The notes: generated by a model not told the origin, from the letters alone. Shown: positions 36,472 through 49,078, counted from the first letter of the stretch. The stretch is 64,000 nt of DNA from Amorphophallus konjac (GCA_022559845.1 CM040123.1:317359933-317423932), one strand, 5' to 3'. Translations and numbers: made by a program.

Positions 36472-37893
36472 ATGGAGCTAAGGATGGAGAATCTTATGCA
36501 ATGCCCATTGAAGAAGCCCAAGCGTGGATTTGCAAGAATCACGAAAATAAGCGGGCACATAAGCGGGAGGATTACCATGAATCAAGTAAGTGCTCAATTC
36601 TCTATTTAAACCTCATGCCATTAAAACTTCTCACACGCTCTCTTCGCTTCTTGTCTCTTTGTTCTCTTTGAATTAGAGGATTATCCAAACATGACGGGTG
36701 CAAGGAGCTACACTAAGATCCGTTGGCTCTCACTTTTTCTTTCCAAGATTACTCTAGACATAAGATCCATCCTCTCTAGATGTAATCTTCTTAGCCTTGT
36801 AACCCATGCAAAGTACTATGATTCAATCCACCTTGATTGGGCCGCCATGGGAGCTCTCATAGAGACTTGGCATCCACAAACCCATACCTTCTTATTCCCA
36901 ACTTTTGAAGCCACCATACTCCGAGAAGAGGCGGAGATGCTCCTAGGATTGAAGAGAGTGAAGCAAGGTGATGAAGAGAAGATGGCAGATATGACCAAAA
37001 GCATAAATGCTCAAGAGATGCTATAAAGCATAATTCCAAGCTCAAACATGGTGAATCAAATGCGGGTCACAAGAGGAATCAACTTGATGAAGCTTGTGGC
37101 GTGTGTTTACAAGACAATGGATCAAACCAAAGAAGAAGATTTAGAGAAAGTGATGAAGGCCTTCGTAATATGTCTCGTGGGAGCATTGCTCTTCCCTTCG
37201 GCGGATGACTTTCTAGAAGAGGACCAATTGAGTGCAATTTGTAGCATGTGGGAAGGAAAAAGAATTGGACCGGCGGTGCTAGCCTATCTCTATAGGGGGC
37301 TCACCTTGGCTTCTATGGGAAGGCCCCTATACAAGTCAATGCTATTATTCTCTAGTTGGGTGGACCTCCACTTCAAATTCAACCCATGCGAGGAGGCCCA
37401 AAATACCTCACGGATGTATCTAAAGAGCCCACTCCACTACATGACAGGCGCACTAGGATTAAGTAAAAGATTGATGAATCGAGTGCCCAAGCTAAAGAAA
37501 AGGGTGGAATGGAGAGGGCATCTAAAGGTCATGCCCCAAAACATGTTCACGTGCACACCGGGCATCCTTAAGATTGAAGATCTTCATGAATAGCTCTCAT
37601 CTGGGGTAGAGCTACGGCTAGTAGGCGCCACCGAACTGGTTCGCTATAATGCGCACCGATGCTTATCGCAACTTGGCCTACCTCACCATATCTTCGAAGA
37701 AGCTTCACACCTCCCACTTATCAAGAAGAGGGACTTAGGCTCAAACGGCGATGAGGAGGAAATCAACACAACCAAGGCGCTATGGCGAGTTAACAAGCTA
37801 CACCGGTCTAAAGAGCGAATTGAAGAAATTAGAGAGCAATAGAAAACATATGTAATAGCTCTTAGGAATTTGAGGCCCAAAGTGGCACACTAA
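36472..37893 (+). pseudogene. Plant mobile domain (PMD) gene A, three in-frame stops
   Basis: The body 36679-37893 is a single frame interrupted only at 37024 (TAA), 37591 (TAG) and 37841 (TAG). It has the PMD signature (PF10536): LDWAAMGALIETWHP, THTFLFPTFEATI, EEAEMLLGL, AFVICLVGALLFPSADDFL and GPAVLAYLYRGL. A small first exon is likely: ATG at 36472, 38 codons to 36585, a GTAAGT donor, and an acceptor whose exon at 36679 keeps the frame. PMD proteins (the MAIN/MAIL1 family) act in silencing and genome stability in Arabidopsis, and many copies sit in transposons. An AATAAA is at about 37919. It is probably an element-borne copy, now dead. Confidence 0.7.
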
Positions 37894-38758
37894 TCATGTA
37901 ATGATCATTTCCTTTACTGAATAAAAGATTTTTCTTTGATTGAGCCAATGAAAGTGTCTAAAAGTGATTAAATCTTCCAAAATCTCTTGATTCTGTCTGA
38001 AAATGAGGGCTCTGTAAGAAACTGCACCCGCCACAGAGGACGCTAATTCATGGTTCTACGTTTGATACCTCGCCGCCAATTCATTTATACTTCTTTTTCG
38101 TAAAAATGTAGAAATTCCATAATTGGCTCCTTTTTAACATCTGCTCATTCATATATGGACGTCCTTCCAACGGACGTTGATTCCTTTATCTTATTATCTG
38201 ATATAGCACGAAATCCGAAATTCCTTTAAATAGCACCTTTTTGCACCGTCGTTCATTCTATAAATAGCACCTGCCCAAATAGTGGTTCATTATTTATTAA
38301 ATATTTTCTAAAAAATCTCAAATTTCAAAATGGACGTCTGCTTGAACGGTCGCTCATTCATTAATGTCTTTTCAAAATGATTGATTCCTTTATAATTTTG
38401 GACCGTTCACGGATTCCAAAATTTTTAGGAAATAGTGTCCCTTTGCATTGTCGTTCATTCTATAAATATTTTCTAAAATATAAATTTCCAAAATGACGCC
38501 CGTTCACATGGTCGCACATTCTTAAAATAACGTCAAAAGCATGGCCGTCAATTCTTTTGGAATCCAGCGTCTTAACCGACTGCGTTAAACCTTTTTTCCT
38601 TAAAACCCTCTCTCTTCCATTCTCTCCAATTTCCTGTGACTATTCTGTAACTCTCCGACCGTCGTCTCCTGTAACCCCGGTGATCACCCACTCTCTTTCA
38701 CTCTCTACCCTCTCATACTCTCACTCTCTCTTCACACTCTCTACCTCTCACCCCTCCT
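37894..38758. other. AT-rich region with Tat-type hairpin phrases, upstream of PMD gene B
   Basis: Phrases such as GGACGTCCTTCCAACGGACG (38158-38177), GACGTCTGCTTGAACGGTCG and GACGCCCGTTCACATGGTCG recur. TATAAATA occurs at 38261 and 38462. A CT-rich leader (about 38600-38755) precedes the gene B ATG, as in many plant 5' UTRs. Confidence 0.5.
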
Positions 38759-39429
38759 ATGGCCTCTACAAGCGGCACCGGCACCGGGAAGAGGCGGCGG
38801 GTGATGGCACCCGTCGTCATCCATATTGATGAGGAAGAGGACGCCGGCGAGGAAGCCCTCCCTACGGCGGTGGAAGCTCTGACGGCGGAGCACGAAGAGG
38901 AAGAACAAGAAGGCGAAGAAGGAGGAGAAGACGACGACGGCGATGATGAAGATGACGAAAATGAAGAAGGAGAAGAAGACGGTGATGAAGATGAAGAAGA
39001 CAACGAAGGGGAAGAAGAAGACGCCGACGATAGCGACGGTGAGGAAGAAGAAATGAAGAAGAAGGGGGGAAAGAGGTGACGATGGTGGCGCAGTGGAGGA
39101 AGAAGGAGGGCAACCCAGGGTGCCTCCTCCCCGTCGGCCACTGCGGGGAGGCTTCATGGAACCCGAACCCAGCAAGGTAAGCCTATCACCCATCCTGCCA
39201 TTTTTTTTTTAAAAAAAAGAATGAAAACCATAGAGGTCGAAGAGGGGAAGAAGAATACACTATAGGAATTGGCGGCCAAGAAGGTGGCGTCAATTCCTCA
39301 GTATTTATTTTTTAAGAAATTAATTTAAGAAATGGCGTCAGAGGAGAGGTCGCAAGTTCTATTTTTTAAAATTTTCAAAAATGAATAATTTAAAGAAAGA
39401 GCAACTGGAAAATTGACATAATTTTGAAA

Positions 39430-39466
<37 letters not shown>

Positions 39467-42131
39467 TTATGTTTTTTTGGGAGAAACAAAATCGCCACAG
39501 AATTGGCGTCTGACCTCTAGGCATCAATTTCAAAAAGTCTTTTATTTATGTGTATATAATAAGGAATTGGCGACCGGGCAGTTGACACTAATTCAGGGAA
39601 TTGGTGTCAACTGAGTCGACATCAATTCCAAACAATAACAATTTGTTATGTTTTTTTTGTTTTTGTTGTTTGGTTATTATGCTGGTTATTGATATTTTTT
39701 TTCTTTTCTTTTGTTGTAGGGGTTGATATGGACTCGCTTTTCCTGGGTTCAGGTGCTGGCAACGTACTATGGGTTGCCTGACTTCCAGAGAGCGAGGGTG
39801 GAGGCGATGGGGTTCGGCCCCTTCCTCAGCATCGAGCCAGTACGACCTGACTTGATTCTGATTCAGGTGTTTAGGGAGAGATGGGACAAAGCTAGCCAGG
39901 CATTCTTGATGCCTTAGGGGCACATGGTGCCGAGCTTGGAGGATGTAGCGAGGATTACAAGGTTGAGAGTGGATGGAGAGGCAGTGAGTGGGGTGCCCCT
40001 CCCTGACTACGAGGAACTAGCTCAGAGGCTCCTAGGTTTAGAGACGGTAGCTGACACCCCTAGGAACTGTAGGATGATTTACCGGACAGAGCTGACAGGT
40101 GCCATGGGGCTAGGAGACGCTCGACAGAGGTTGGGGGAGTCGCTAGAGGAGTTCGCAGAGAGGATGACCTCATGGGCTAGAGCAGTCTACTGCCATGACT
40201 CGACTCAGAGGGAGCGAGTGGATATGGATTTAAGGAGGTTTTTATTCTTGATGCTCGAGAGGCTGCTACTGGGATGAAGGGAGATGACCTAAACTACAGA
40301 TTCTTAGGCATCTTGGAGGATCTGGATGGAGTGGGGTGATACGCCGGGGGTGTTGCCCTGCTAGTGCACTTGATAGCCTACCTATCCACGGGGACAGGTC
40401 GTGAGACGACTACCAGCGGCTTTTCACCTTTTCTTCAGGTATGCACTTATATTTTTTTTGTTATTTAAATGCTTATGATGAATGTTATGCTTATGAATGC
40501 TAATGATGCAGGTGTGGAGTCACCTCTACATGCCTATGGATCAGGCTAGCCCCCGACTTGGAGATGCATATGCCTACCCGCTGGCGCGACGGTGGCTGCC
40601 ATGTTTAGCTGGGGCGCCTCATGCTTATGTGATGCGAGTACTCAGGCGGGAGCTCCGCAACTTCCCCGCTTCACTGGTACGTGCATAAATATGATGCAGT
40701 TTGCTCCTATTTCTTGCTTAATATGATATGATGATATAATCATATGCATGCAGGTTGTGTCGAGACCATACCTGGGGATGACCGACGAGGGTCAGCCTTG
40801 GGCTGCAGCGGGTCGACCTCATTTTGGGCGTGACATCTGGCTTCATTGCCTAAACGAGATCGAGCCCCTACGACTTAGGCTGGCGATGAGGACACTGGGC
40901 CTCCACCAGGAGTGGATAGACGTAGCCGAGCAGCGCAAGATCGGGCAGAAGACCCGAGGGCATACCGTTGCGATGGACTGGCAGCTGCGGTTCTCGGAGT
41001 AGTTTGCAGATTGGCAGAGAGGCGAGACCCCAGTCATCTCTCATGTGCCGGATTGCTCGGCATATTTACAGCGCTATTAGGAGACGTACGTCGGTTGGCC
41101 TCAGATGAGGCTAGTGGGGGTACATATGAATGCATGTTTTCTAATTTTAATGCTATATGCTTATTGAGATATGCGACTAACATGTGACAAATGCAGGGTG
41201 CTCGAGATGCAGTGGCGATGGACATGCAGGTCCATCTCCGTAGTGTGGAGGCCCAGCTCGCAACTATGCGGGGGGAATTGGAGGCCCTGGTGAGTGTACT
41301 TAACTATATGCAATTAATTATTCCTTCTTGATGTCTAGCCACTGACAGTCTCAATAAATGCAGCGTGCCCTGTAGGGAGCAGCGACAAGAGGGGCAAGAG
41401 GCGCTTCTAGTTTGAGGGACCCGACCACCGAGATCACGTCCTTGGAGGAGCGACTCACAAGAGTAGTGGCACGTACCGAGGCGGCGAAACGAGACCTTGC
41501 TGCATGGGTTAGTCCAACATAAAATTCATGCATTACACATTATTTCTACAAAGATATATCATTATGCTTATAACACATGGTGAATGATGCAGGTTAAAGA
41601 ATTACAGGAGGCACTTACTCGGGCCGCGCTAGTGGGCACCGAGCTTGCGATCTGTGACCAGCGGGTCATGGAGCTAGAGCAGGAGAGGAGGCGCCGGGAG
41701 GCAGAGGTGCTTCCACGAGAGGTGGTGGAGTTGCAGATCCTCCTTAAGGTGGAGAGGAGGGAGCGCACCCGAGAGGGAGAGCTGTGGGTGAGGGAGTGCA
41801 CTCGAGAGAGAGAGAGGAGTGGGCGAGGGAGCGAGCATAGCGAGAGGGAGAGCTAAAGATCCACCTTGGTTCCCTCGAGGAGCGTGCGAGAGCCGCAGAG
41901 GAGCGCTATCGGAGAGGCCGGGAGCAAGCATAGCGAGAGGGGCGACCCATCACCTATTCTAGCACGGGTTATCTGGCGGGTTCCTCTATACAGTAGAGGA
42001 ATGAGGCGGAGGCACGAGCACTAGCCGGGAGGTCGGCTACCACCCAGGGGTCGATGGGGACCCCACCAACTCCGGCCCAAAATAGGGATGAGAGAGGAGG
42101 CAGAGAGTAGGAGAGAGGAGGGTGGTGGTGA
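38759..42131 (+). pseudogene. Plant mobile domain gene B, multi-exon, with C-terminal coiled coil
   Basis: Exon 1 starts at 38759 and encodes an acidic Glu/Asp-rich region and then a Pro/Arg-rich end at 39176. Later exons, with GT-AG borders, are about 39720-40438, 40512-40676, 40754-41119, 41197-41289, 41364-41507 and 41593-42131. Exons 3 to 6 are 165, 366, 93 and 144 nt, all multiples of three. Exons 2-4 encode the PMD (YYGLPDFQRARVEAMGF, LEDVARITRLRVDG, GFSPFLQVWSHLYMP, FGRDIWLHC). Exons 5-7 are heptad-rich coiled coil. It is broken by frameshifts in exons 1 and 2 and by stops such as 39915, 41000 and 41078, several CAG to TAG or TGG to TAG in type. It runs antisense to T1. Confidence 0.75.
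39259..39630. repeat. Hairpin series within intron 1 of PMD gene B
   Basis: Pairs include AGGAATTG 39264-39271 with CAATTCCT 39291-39298, and GGAATTGGTGTC 39597-39608 with GACATCAATTCC 39618-39629 (11 of 12 paired, the remainder G-T). Looser units are near 39330, 39501 and 39563. An (AT)n tract is at about 39427-39461. The same kind of unit occurs in the T1 LTR. Confidence 0.7.
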
Positions 42132-43430
42132 GAGCTAGAGAGAGATTCTTATATACCACCTCCTAGACATTTTGTACACACATATATATGAGAATAAAAA
42201 GACTATTATTTTGATATTACCTGAGTTGCTCCTTTTGTGTGCTTGTGCCCTTTTGCCCCTGTGTATCACATCTTTAGCAAATAGGTTAGTTAATCTATTC
42301 GACTTGGCCCCTTGCTCAATAAGCAAGGGGATGTCCTTTTGACCTTGATAGAGGGTCAAGGGGCCAAGCCTTTAACTAAGGCAGAAAAATACATAACGCG
42401 GGAAGATGTAGTATTCAAGCAAGCAGATGTCAACTGGAATTGAAAAGATGATCATACGAAATGCAAGCAAGCAAATGATAATGGTGGATGGAATAAGCAG
42501 GGCATTCTGTGAGAATTGGCGACCAGACAGACAGTGGCAATTCTTGCATTATTATATTTCTTTTTCCTTTTTTTTTAATTGGCTACCAGATAGATGGCGC
42601 TAATTAACTAACTGGCGTCTTCTGAGTGGACGCTTATTCAAATATTGAGTTTTTTCTGTATTTTTGTTTTTTTTAATTGAAAGTTTTATTTGGACTTAGC
42701 ATGGTACATAGGTCATAAAATCTTACACATTCACCCTCTTAAATTCATTAACCATTCTTAAATAATTTAACAAAGGGTCAATATGCTTAAAGTTTGTGCT
42801 TTCACTCATAACCTCGTGCGGCTCATCCTCCTAAGTCCGTCTTTGCCATTCTTCAAGCTTATGACATACCACGGAGGGGGAATGGAAGAAGATGTTGGGG
42901 AAGTTCACGAGGGGTTTTGAAAGACCTAGAAACTTCCCTCCCCTACCCTATTGCCTGTTGGGGTTCGGTCTTTGGCTTAGGGAAATTTTTCTTGCCTTTT
43001 GCCCTTTTGAGATGCATGCTTACGACCAGGGTTTTCCCTGCGGGAACTTTGCCATCTTGACATACTTTTCTTTTTATATTTGTTCATTTGATTTGATTTT
43101 TTGTCTTCAAAATAAAGACCTAATTGTACTTGGGCTTTTATGGCATATTGTTCCCTTTTGGGCCCTGACTTCCACCTACTAGGGTGGCAGGTAGGTTTGG
43201 TGGTCTAACCCAGAGTCTCACTTCTCCCCTCGTGAACCGAAGAGAAAAGAACGGGTAAAGTCTTACACTCTTAGTTTGGTTTTGACTTTCCTCGAATTTT
43301 GTACCACTTGAGTTTAAGAGCTAAGCATGTTGTGTGTGTGTATTGACCCAGGGTTAAATTACCAAGAGTGAAGAATGAATTAGAGATTTTGATTTTTTGA
43401 GTTTCGTGGCCCACGTACCATGCCAGCCCA
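42132..43430 (-). other. T1 3' spacer between pol and PMD gene B
   Basis: No pol-like coding sequence is present. A plus-strand AATAAA at about 42193 may end gene B transcripts. Hairpin units occur at 42512-42544 (AGAATTG with CAATTCT) and near 42576-42640. The ORF at 42892-43182 shows no domain. Confidence 0.5.
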
Positions 43431-44300
43431 CGTTTTTTTTATTTTTTTATTTTTTGTCGAGACTTAGGGGTAGTACTTCTTAAGATATAGTTCGTTCCAT
43501 GGGTGAGCCAATTCTTCCCCTTCAGCATTAATTAGTTTACAAGCGTTGCCAGGATAAACTTCGCGTATTACAAAAGGTCCTTCCCAGTGTGGTCAAAGTT
43601 TTGAGCGGGGTCCGCCATGTTTTATAAAAAAAATTTTAATTACCATTTCACCAACTTTGAATTTTCTCTCAATCACTTTCTTTTGATAGAAATGTGAAAG
43701 CCTGTTTTGGTAAACTCTTGCATGTTTGGCGGCGGCCAGACGCCTCTCATCTAAGAGCTCTAATTATGCAAGGAGAGATTCACGGCGCTCATCAATAGAG
43801 AGCTCCTTGTCCAATTGTACTCTAAGGGAAGGTATAAGAATCTCATAAGGAACCACCGCCTCCATTCCATAAGTGAGAGAAAATGAGATTTGCCCAGTAG
43901 GTGTACGAATGGAGCTACGGTAGGCCCATAGAGCTTCAACGAGCTTCTCTGGCCAATCCACGGATTTGTTAGCTTCACACATTTTCTTGATGAGCTTAAT
44001 TAAGGTTTTATTAGTTGCCTTCGCTTGGCCATTGCCCTGTGGATAATAAGGAGATGAATGATGCAATGCAATGTTATACCTGTTGCAGAGGTCCTGAAGC
44101 TCTTGAGAGATAAATTGAGGACCGTTGTCGGTGATGATGGTATTTGGGATGTCAAACCAAGCGATGATGTTCTTCAATATGAACTTGCATACTGTTGACA
44201 CTTTAATTTCTGTATAGGCTTCTGCTTCCGCCCACTTGGTGAAGTACTATGTGGCTATGAGAATGAATGATTTTGATTTTGTGAGGAGGTTTGAGTCACC
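43431..44300 (-). pseudogene. T1 integrase catalytic core and C-terminal region
   Basis: The core 43764-44201 shows TDNGPQF with Asp 25 of that frame. At the catalytic glutamate position the codon is AAG, Lys 61 (44019-44021), in GNGQAKATNK where the lineage has Glu. The spacing from Asp 25 to residue 61 is exactly 35 residues between. After a TAA near 43761 the same frame continues into the C-terminal region (KVGEMVIK, GPRSKL, HWEGPFVI). The stop plus the E-to-K change make it doubly inactive. Confidence 0.85.
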
Positions 44301-47180
44301 AAGAGGTCCAATAATATCGAAAGCTCACATGGAGAAAGGCCATGGAGAGGACATAGGATGGAGTGAAGAAGTAGGAGAATAAATCTTATCGACGTGTAGT
44401 TGGCACTTAACACACCTTCGAACATAGATAGAGCAGTCCTCTTCTAGAGTGAGCCAATAGAAACCTAGCCTAAGGATCTTCTTAGCTAACATCTGGCTAT
44501 TGACATGACCCCCACAGACTCCTGAATGCGTCTCTTCCACGACCTTCCATGATTCATCATCGTCGAGACATCTAAGGAGAACACTAGTGAGACCCCTTCT
44601 ATACAGCACGCCTCTAACCAGAGTGTACCTTTGGGCGACCCTCATGATAGCTTTCTTCTCTTTGACAGTGGCTTCTTCAAGATACGACTGATCTTGACAA
44701 TATTTTGCAATCTCGTAGTACCATGGCTTTTCCTCATCATCCAATTCTTCTTCTAGATACAATAGCATGACCTCTTTACTCTCAATGATCTCTCCTTCCT
44801 TAACCTTCTTGAGCAACTCCTCCTTAGCCATAAGGAACGCGGGATCCTTAATAGCGGGAGAGAGACGCCTATGAATAATGATAGAATGGAAGTTCCTTCC
44901 AAGAGGGAAAGACAAGGAAGAAGCGAGCGAAGCAAGAGCATCAGCTAAGATATTTTGGTTGCGAGAAACATGGAGAAAGATCAGTTTAGAGAAGAGCTTA
45001 GCATAGACGGATGTGAGTTCTTGGAAGGGTTTAAGTTTAGGATCAAGCGTGCGGCACTTGGTGAGCACTTGGCGCAGAATAAGCTGACTATCACCTACAA
45101 TCCACAATCGGGTGACACCATAAAGATGGGCGGCCTCAAGTTCGACCAGAAGAGCCTCGTATTCAGCTATGTTTTTAGTGACAGGAAATGCCAGCTGAAA
45201 GGCTTGTGGAACGGTGACTCCCTCAGGTGATAGAAGAACAATGCCAATCCCCTTACCATGAGAATTCATAGCTCCATCAAAATGTAATGTCCACATGGGA
45301 TCAGAGGGTTGATTAATGGACATTAGTTCCTCATCTGGAAACTCTGAGCGAACATGATCAAATCTAGGGAGAGGGTGATGAGCAAGATGTTCTGCTATGG
45401 CATAGCCTTTAATCACTTTTTGCTGAATGTAAATAATATCAAATTGAGAAAGGAAGCTTTGCCATCGCGCCAATCTATCAGTGAGAATATATTTTTTGAG
45501 AAGGAATTTGATGGGGTTCATGCGAGCAATGAGATGGACTTCATGAGCTAAGAAGTAGTGCTTCAGTTTCTACACCACCTAGACAAGAGCAACACAAGTT
45601 TTCTCCATAGCCGTATACTTCTGCTCACAGGGGTTGAGGAGCTTAGACAAGTAGTAGGCTGCCCTATCCTTACCTTCTTCATCAACTTGCGCAAGGATAG
45701 CACCTACTGAGTCATCCAGGATAGAAATATAAAGAACAAGCAGTTTGTCTGGAACCGGCAGCCTCAGGATAAGAGGATTATCCAAATAATCCTTCAATCC
45801 GTCAAAAGCTGCCTGGCACTTGTCATCCCAATAAAACTTGACTCCCGGCTTGGTGATCTCGTAGAACGGCCTACACCTTTGTGAGTGCTGGGAGACAAAT
45901 CGGCGAATAAATTGTAACCTCCCAATTAATCCTCAAACTTCCTTCAAATTCCTAGGAGGAGGCATATCTCTTATTGCCCTCGCCTTGTTGGGATCAATCT
46001 CGATACCCCTTTTGCTAACAATGAACCCGAGCAATTTTCCTGATGAAACACCAAACACGCACTTCTTGGTATTCATTTTCAACTGATATTCTCACGCTCT
46101 TTGCAAGACCTTGGCTAGAACCCCAGGATGCTCAATCCTAGTCCTTGACTTCACTACCAAGTCATCAACATACCCCTCAATATAAATGTGGATCATATCA
46201 TGAAAAATAGCCATCATAGCCCTTTGGTAGGTGGCTTCGGCATTCTTAAGTCCGAATGGCATGACCACATAGCAATAGGTACCCCACGGGGTAGTGAAAG
46301 AAGTCTTCTCTTGATCCTCTTCAGCCAAGCGAATCTGATTATAACTAGAGAAGCCGTCCATGAAAGAGAGGGTCTCAAATCCTACTGTATTATCAATCAA
46401 AATGTCTATGTGAGGAAGGGGGAAGTCATCCTTGGGACACGCGCGGTTAAGGTCCCAAAAGTCTATGCAAATCCTTACTCTTCCATCTTTCTTCATAACG
46501 AGGATAATGTTGGCCACCCATTTTGGATAGAGGACAACCCTAATGAATTTAGCCTTATGGAGCTTATTGACCTCTTATTTCATCTTTAATGCCATGTGCG
46601 GGTGGAAACGTCTTAACCGCTGCTTGACCGGGACGGACCCTGGCTTAAGTGTTAGATGATGTTCAACAAGCGCAGGATCCAAACCCGGCATATACTCGTA
46701 ACTCTATGCAAACGTGTCCTTATACTCTTGGAGAACCTGAATAAGTGCCTCTTCTCAAATGACGGCAACTTTTTACTTATGAGGATAATCCTAGGGTTTT
46801 TCTCAGTTCCCAAGTTAATTTCTTTGGTAGGTTCTTCTACTGAGGCTGACAGTTCATCGAATCTCCTCATGCCACTAGTAAATGCGTCAACCTCATCCTC
46901 ATACTCATCATACTCTTCATCCGCTTCTTCGACAGGGTCTTCATCATTCATAATCTCATAAACACCAAACCCTTCATCTAGAGAACCAACTTCCTCACAT
47001 TCTAAATCTGACAGAAGAATCGGATCCTCTACAAATTGGGGAATTGCTAGACACGCTCGGCATCTCCTGGCTAGCTTTATCAAGAATCTACGGGGAATCT
47101 GCTTACCCTTGGCTTTCTTACAGGTGACTACCCCAAGACCCTTCCCACTAGAAGAACTAGAAGAACAACTAGTCTAATCA
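44301..47180 (-). pseudogene. T1 reverse transcriptase, RNase H, archaeal-type RNase H and integrase N-terminus
   Basis: RT is at 46517-45800, with KKDGRVRICIDF, PFGLKNAEATYQRAM and the catalytic YVDDLVV (about 46140). The first RNase H follows (45797 onward, YISILDDSVGAILAQ). The second, archaeal-type RNase H is in frame 45521-44325 (LHFDGAMNSHGKGIG, EYEALLVELEAA, GDSQLI), followed by the zinc-binding integrase start (HSGVCGGHVN, CVKCQLH). From 46517 to 43764 the frame is unbroken by indels but has several stops, among them TGA near 46090 and 45940, two TAG near 45570-45585 and TGA at 44322. The N-terminal linker 46652-47083 (acidic, then EINLGTEKNPRIILIS) is in a different frame. Confidence 0.87.
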
Positions 47181-48277
47181 TTAGAGCCTAAAGAAAAGGG
47201 AGAAGAACGGGGTACAGAGGAAGAAGGTACAGAAGAAGACCTCTCATCGGAGGAGTAAAGAAAGTCAAGTAACGGACCTTGAATGAGCGGCCCCTGAGTC
47301 GGGGCGCACTCATGAACAAAATAGGAGGTCTCTTCAACAGAGATAAGATTAGAGGATTGTGAAGTTTAAAAATTGACATTTTTTTCATTTTTAAGAATAG
47401 AGAAACTATGTAAGGGAGGAATAGGAGATGGGGTTGAGATGGAGAGATGGGAAAATTGCTGATCAAGAGATTGCTTGTGAGAAGTTATGATAAAAAGCTC
47501 AGAAAATTGCTCAATGAGCTGGAGAGGAATTGAAAAAGCTTGAAAGAAATCGAGAGATAAGGAAATCAAGACCGCGGGTGATCGGGGTATGTTGGTGATG
47601 AAGCATTTGGGGGCACAAAAATATTATCACAGATGGATGGATGGAATCAACAAGGAAAAGGCCATCCCACAGCCTGTCTATACTAAAGCCCTCCTTAAAG
47701 GACACATCTGGCTCTCCGGTGTCAGTATAGTTACTGAGCAATTGCCTCCTATCAGTGATCACCAACGGCTTTTCCAGCGTATCATGAATAAGAGGCGGCC
47801 ATTCTGGGTCAATTGGCATGAACATCCGGCTCAAGGCTATAGTAATATCATTCATATCAAACCATGTATACCCCTCACATTCAGGGTCATCCATCTTTCT
47901 TTTTTTGAACGGCCTTAAGGACACCAAGGCCTTGTAGGTGACCAATGGTGCTAAGTGGCGAGCAAATTGGCGTGAATGCACATCTTAGTGATCTAGCAGT
48001 GAAGTAATGACCGTGGTTTGCTCTTCAGCCCGTTTGGTGGGCCCTTTCACGAAATGAGTGTCGAGGGACCACGTAAGCGACTGCCTATCAGTATTGAGTG
48101 TCGATGTCATAGCGTCCCACGGCTCATCTCTGTCTTTTGTAGTTTTAGCTTTTCCCGGCCCTTCATATCCAAGGTCACCTCGGGGAATGAGCTTCTGATC
48201 TCGAATGGGCTTTAGTCTGCCTTGGAGCTTTGCTCCTCAGCCCTTGTCGATTTTATACCCATCCTCATCATGATATG
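47181..48277 (-). pseudogene. T1 protease-RT linker region
   Basis: Frame 47511-47981 encodes CEGYTWFDMNDI and LSNYTDTGEPDVSFKEGFS, typical of the non-catalytic stretch between protease and RT in Tat elements. No known enzymatic motif is present. Frames to either side are broken. Confidence 0.6.
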
Positions 48278-49078
48278 CTAGCCAGGGGTGCTCATCATCC
48301 ACTTTTTCTTCTTCCCCTTTTGAGGTAGGGGTGGTGTTGGTGTTGATACAGAAGCTGAAACTTGTGGCCTTAACAAATCATGCCGCGGGTCGGCGAGGTC
48401 CAGCATTGACAACAAAGGCCTGTTAGCCGGCCAGATGGAGGGCAGCGACGTGGCCGAATGAATATCCTCAGACGGCAGAATGGGCTCACTAGTCACTTTG
48501 ATGATCCGCCCCTTGTGAGAGAATTTCAAACATTGATGGTTTATTGCAGGGGCGGCATCGAGTGCTTGGATGTAGGGTCGGCCCAGAATGCCATTGAAAG
48601 TGGGATCCATGTCTAGAACATGAAAATCTGCAGTGGCAGAAATTGGGCCCAGCCCTACTTTCAAAGTAATCACCCCCAAAGGTGGCTTCTTGGTGTTATC
48701 ATAAGCAGTTACTGTGATAGGGGAAGGTCGAACTTCACTTTCCGGAATGCCACACATTTTTAAAGTGCTAGGTGGCAACACATTAATGGATGCACCGGTA
48801 TCTACCAAGCATTGACTGACATCCACTTTGTTAATATTGATAGTAATGCATAAAGCATATTTCCTGGCCAGCTTCGGTGCCAATTCATGCTCATAGAAAA
48901 TAATAGCCGGCTGATCACCTGTCGGAGTCAAAACTGAAGTAATCTGCTCAACAGGAATGTCTTCATTGACCATCACCTTATGTAGATATTGCATTAAGGC
49001 CTTTTGGTGGATCGTGGATCTCTTAATTAACTCCAAAATAGAAATCTGATTCGGGGCCTTGTCCATATGCTTCAGCAA
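48278..49078 (-). pseudogene. T1 retropepsin (aspartic protease)
   Basis: This 266-residue frame has CLVDTGASINVLP (catalytic DTG near residue 93) and the GRPYIQALDAA flap-side motif. It also has the N-terminal ISILELIKRSTIHQKAL segment usual in Tat proteases. The frame is intact, with a Pro/Ser-rich end, but the surrounding polyprotein is broken. It would mature the Gag-Pol precursor. Confidence 0.88.

Noticed and set aside
38713..39193. Minus-strand Ser- or Phe-rich ORFs of 142 and 150 residues
   Set aside because: They are the reverse of the Glu/Asp-rich exon 1 of PMD gene B.
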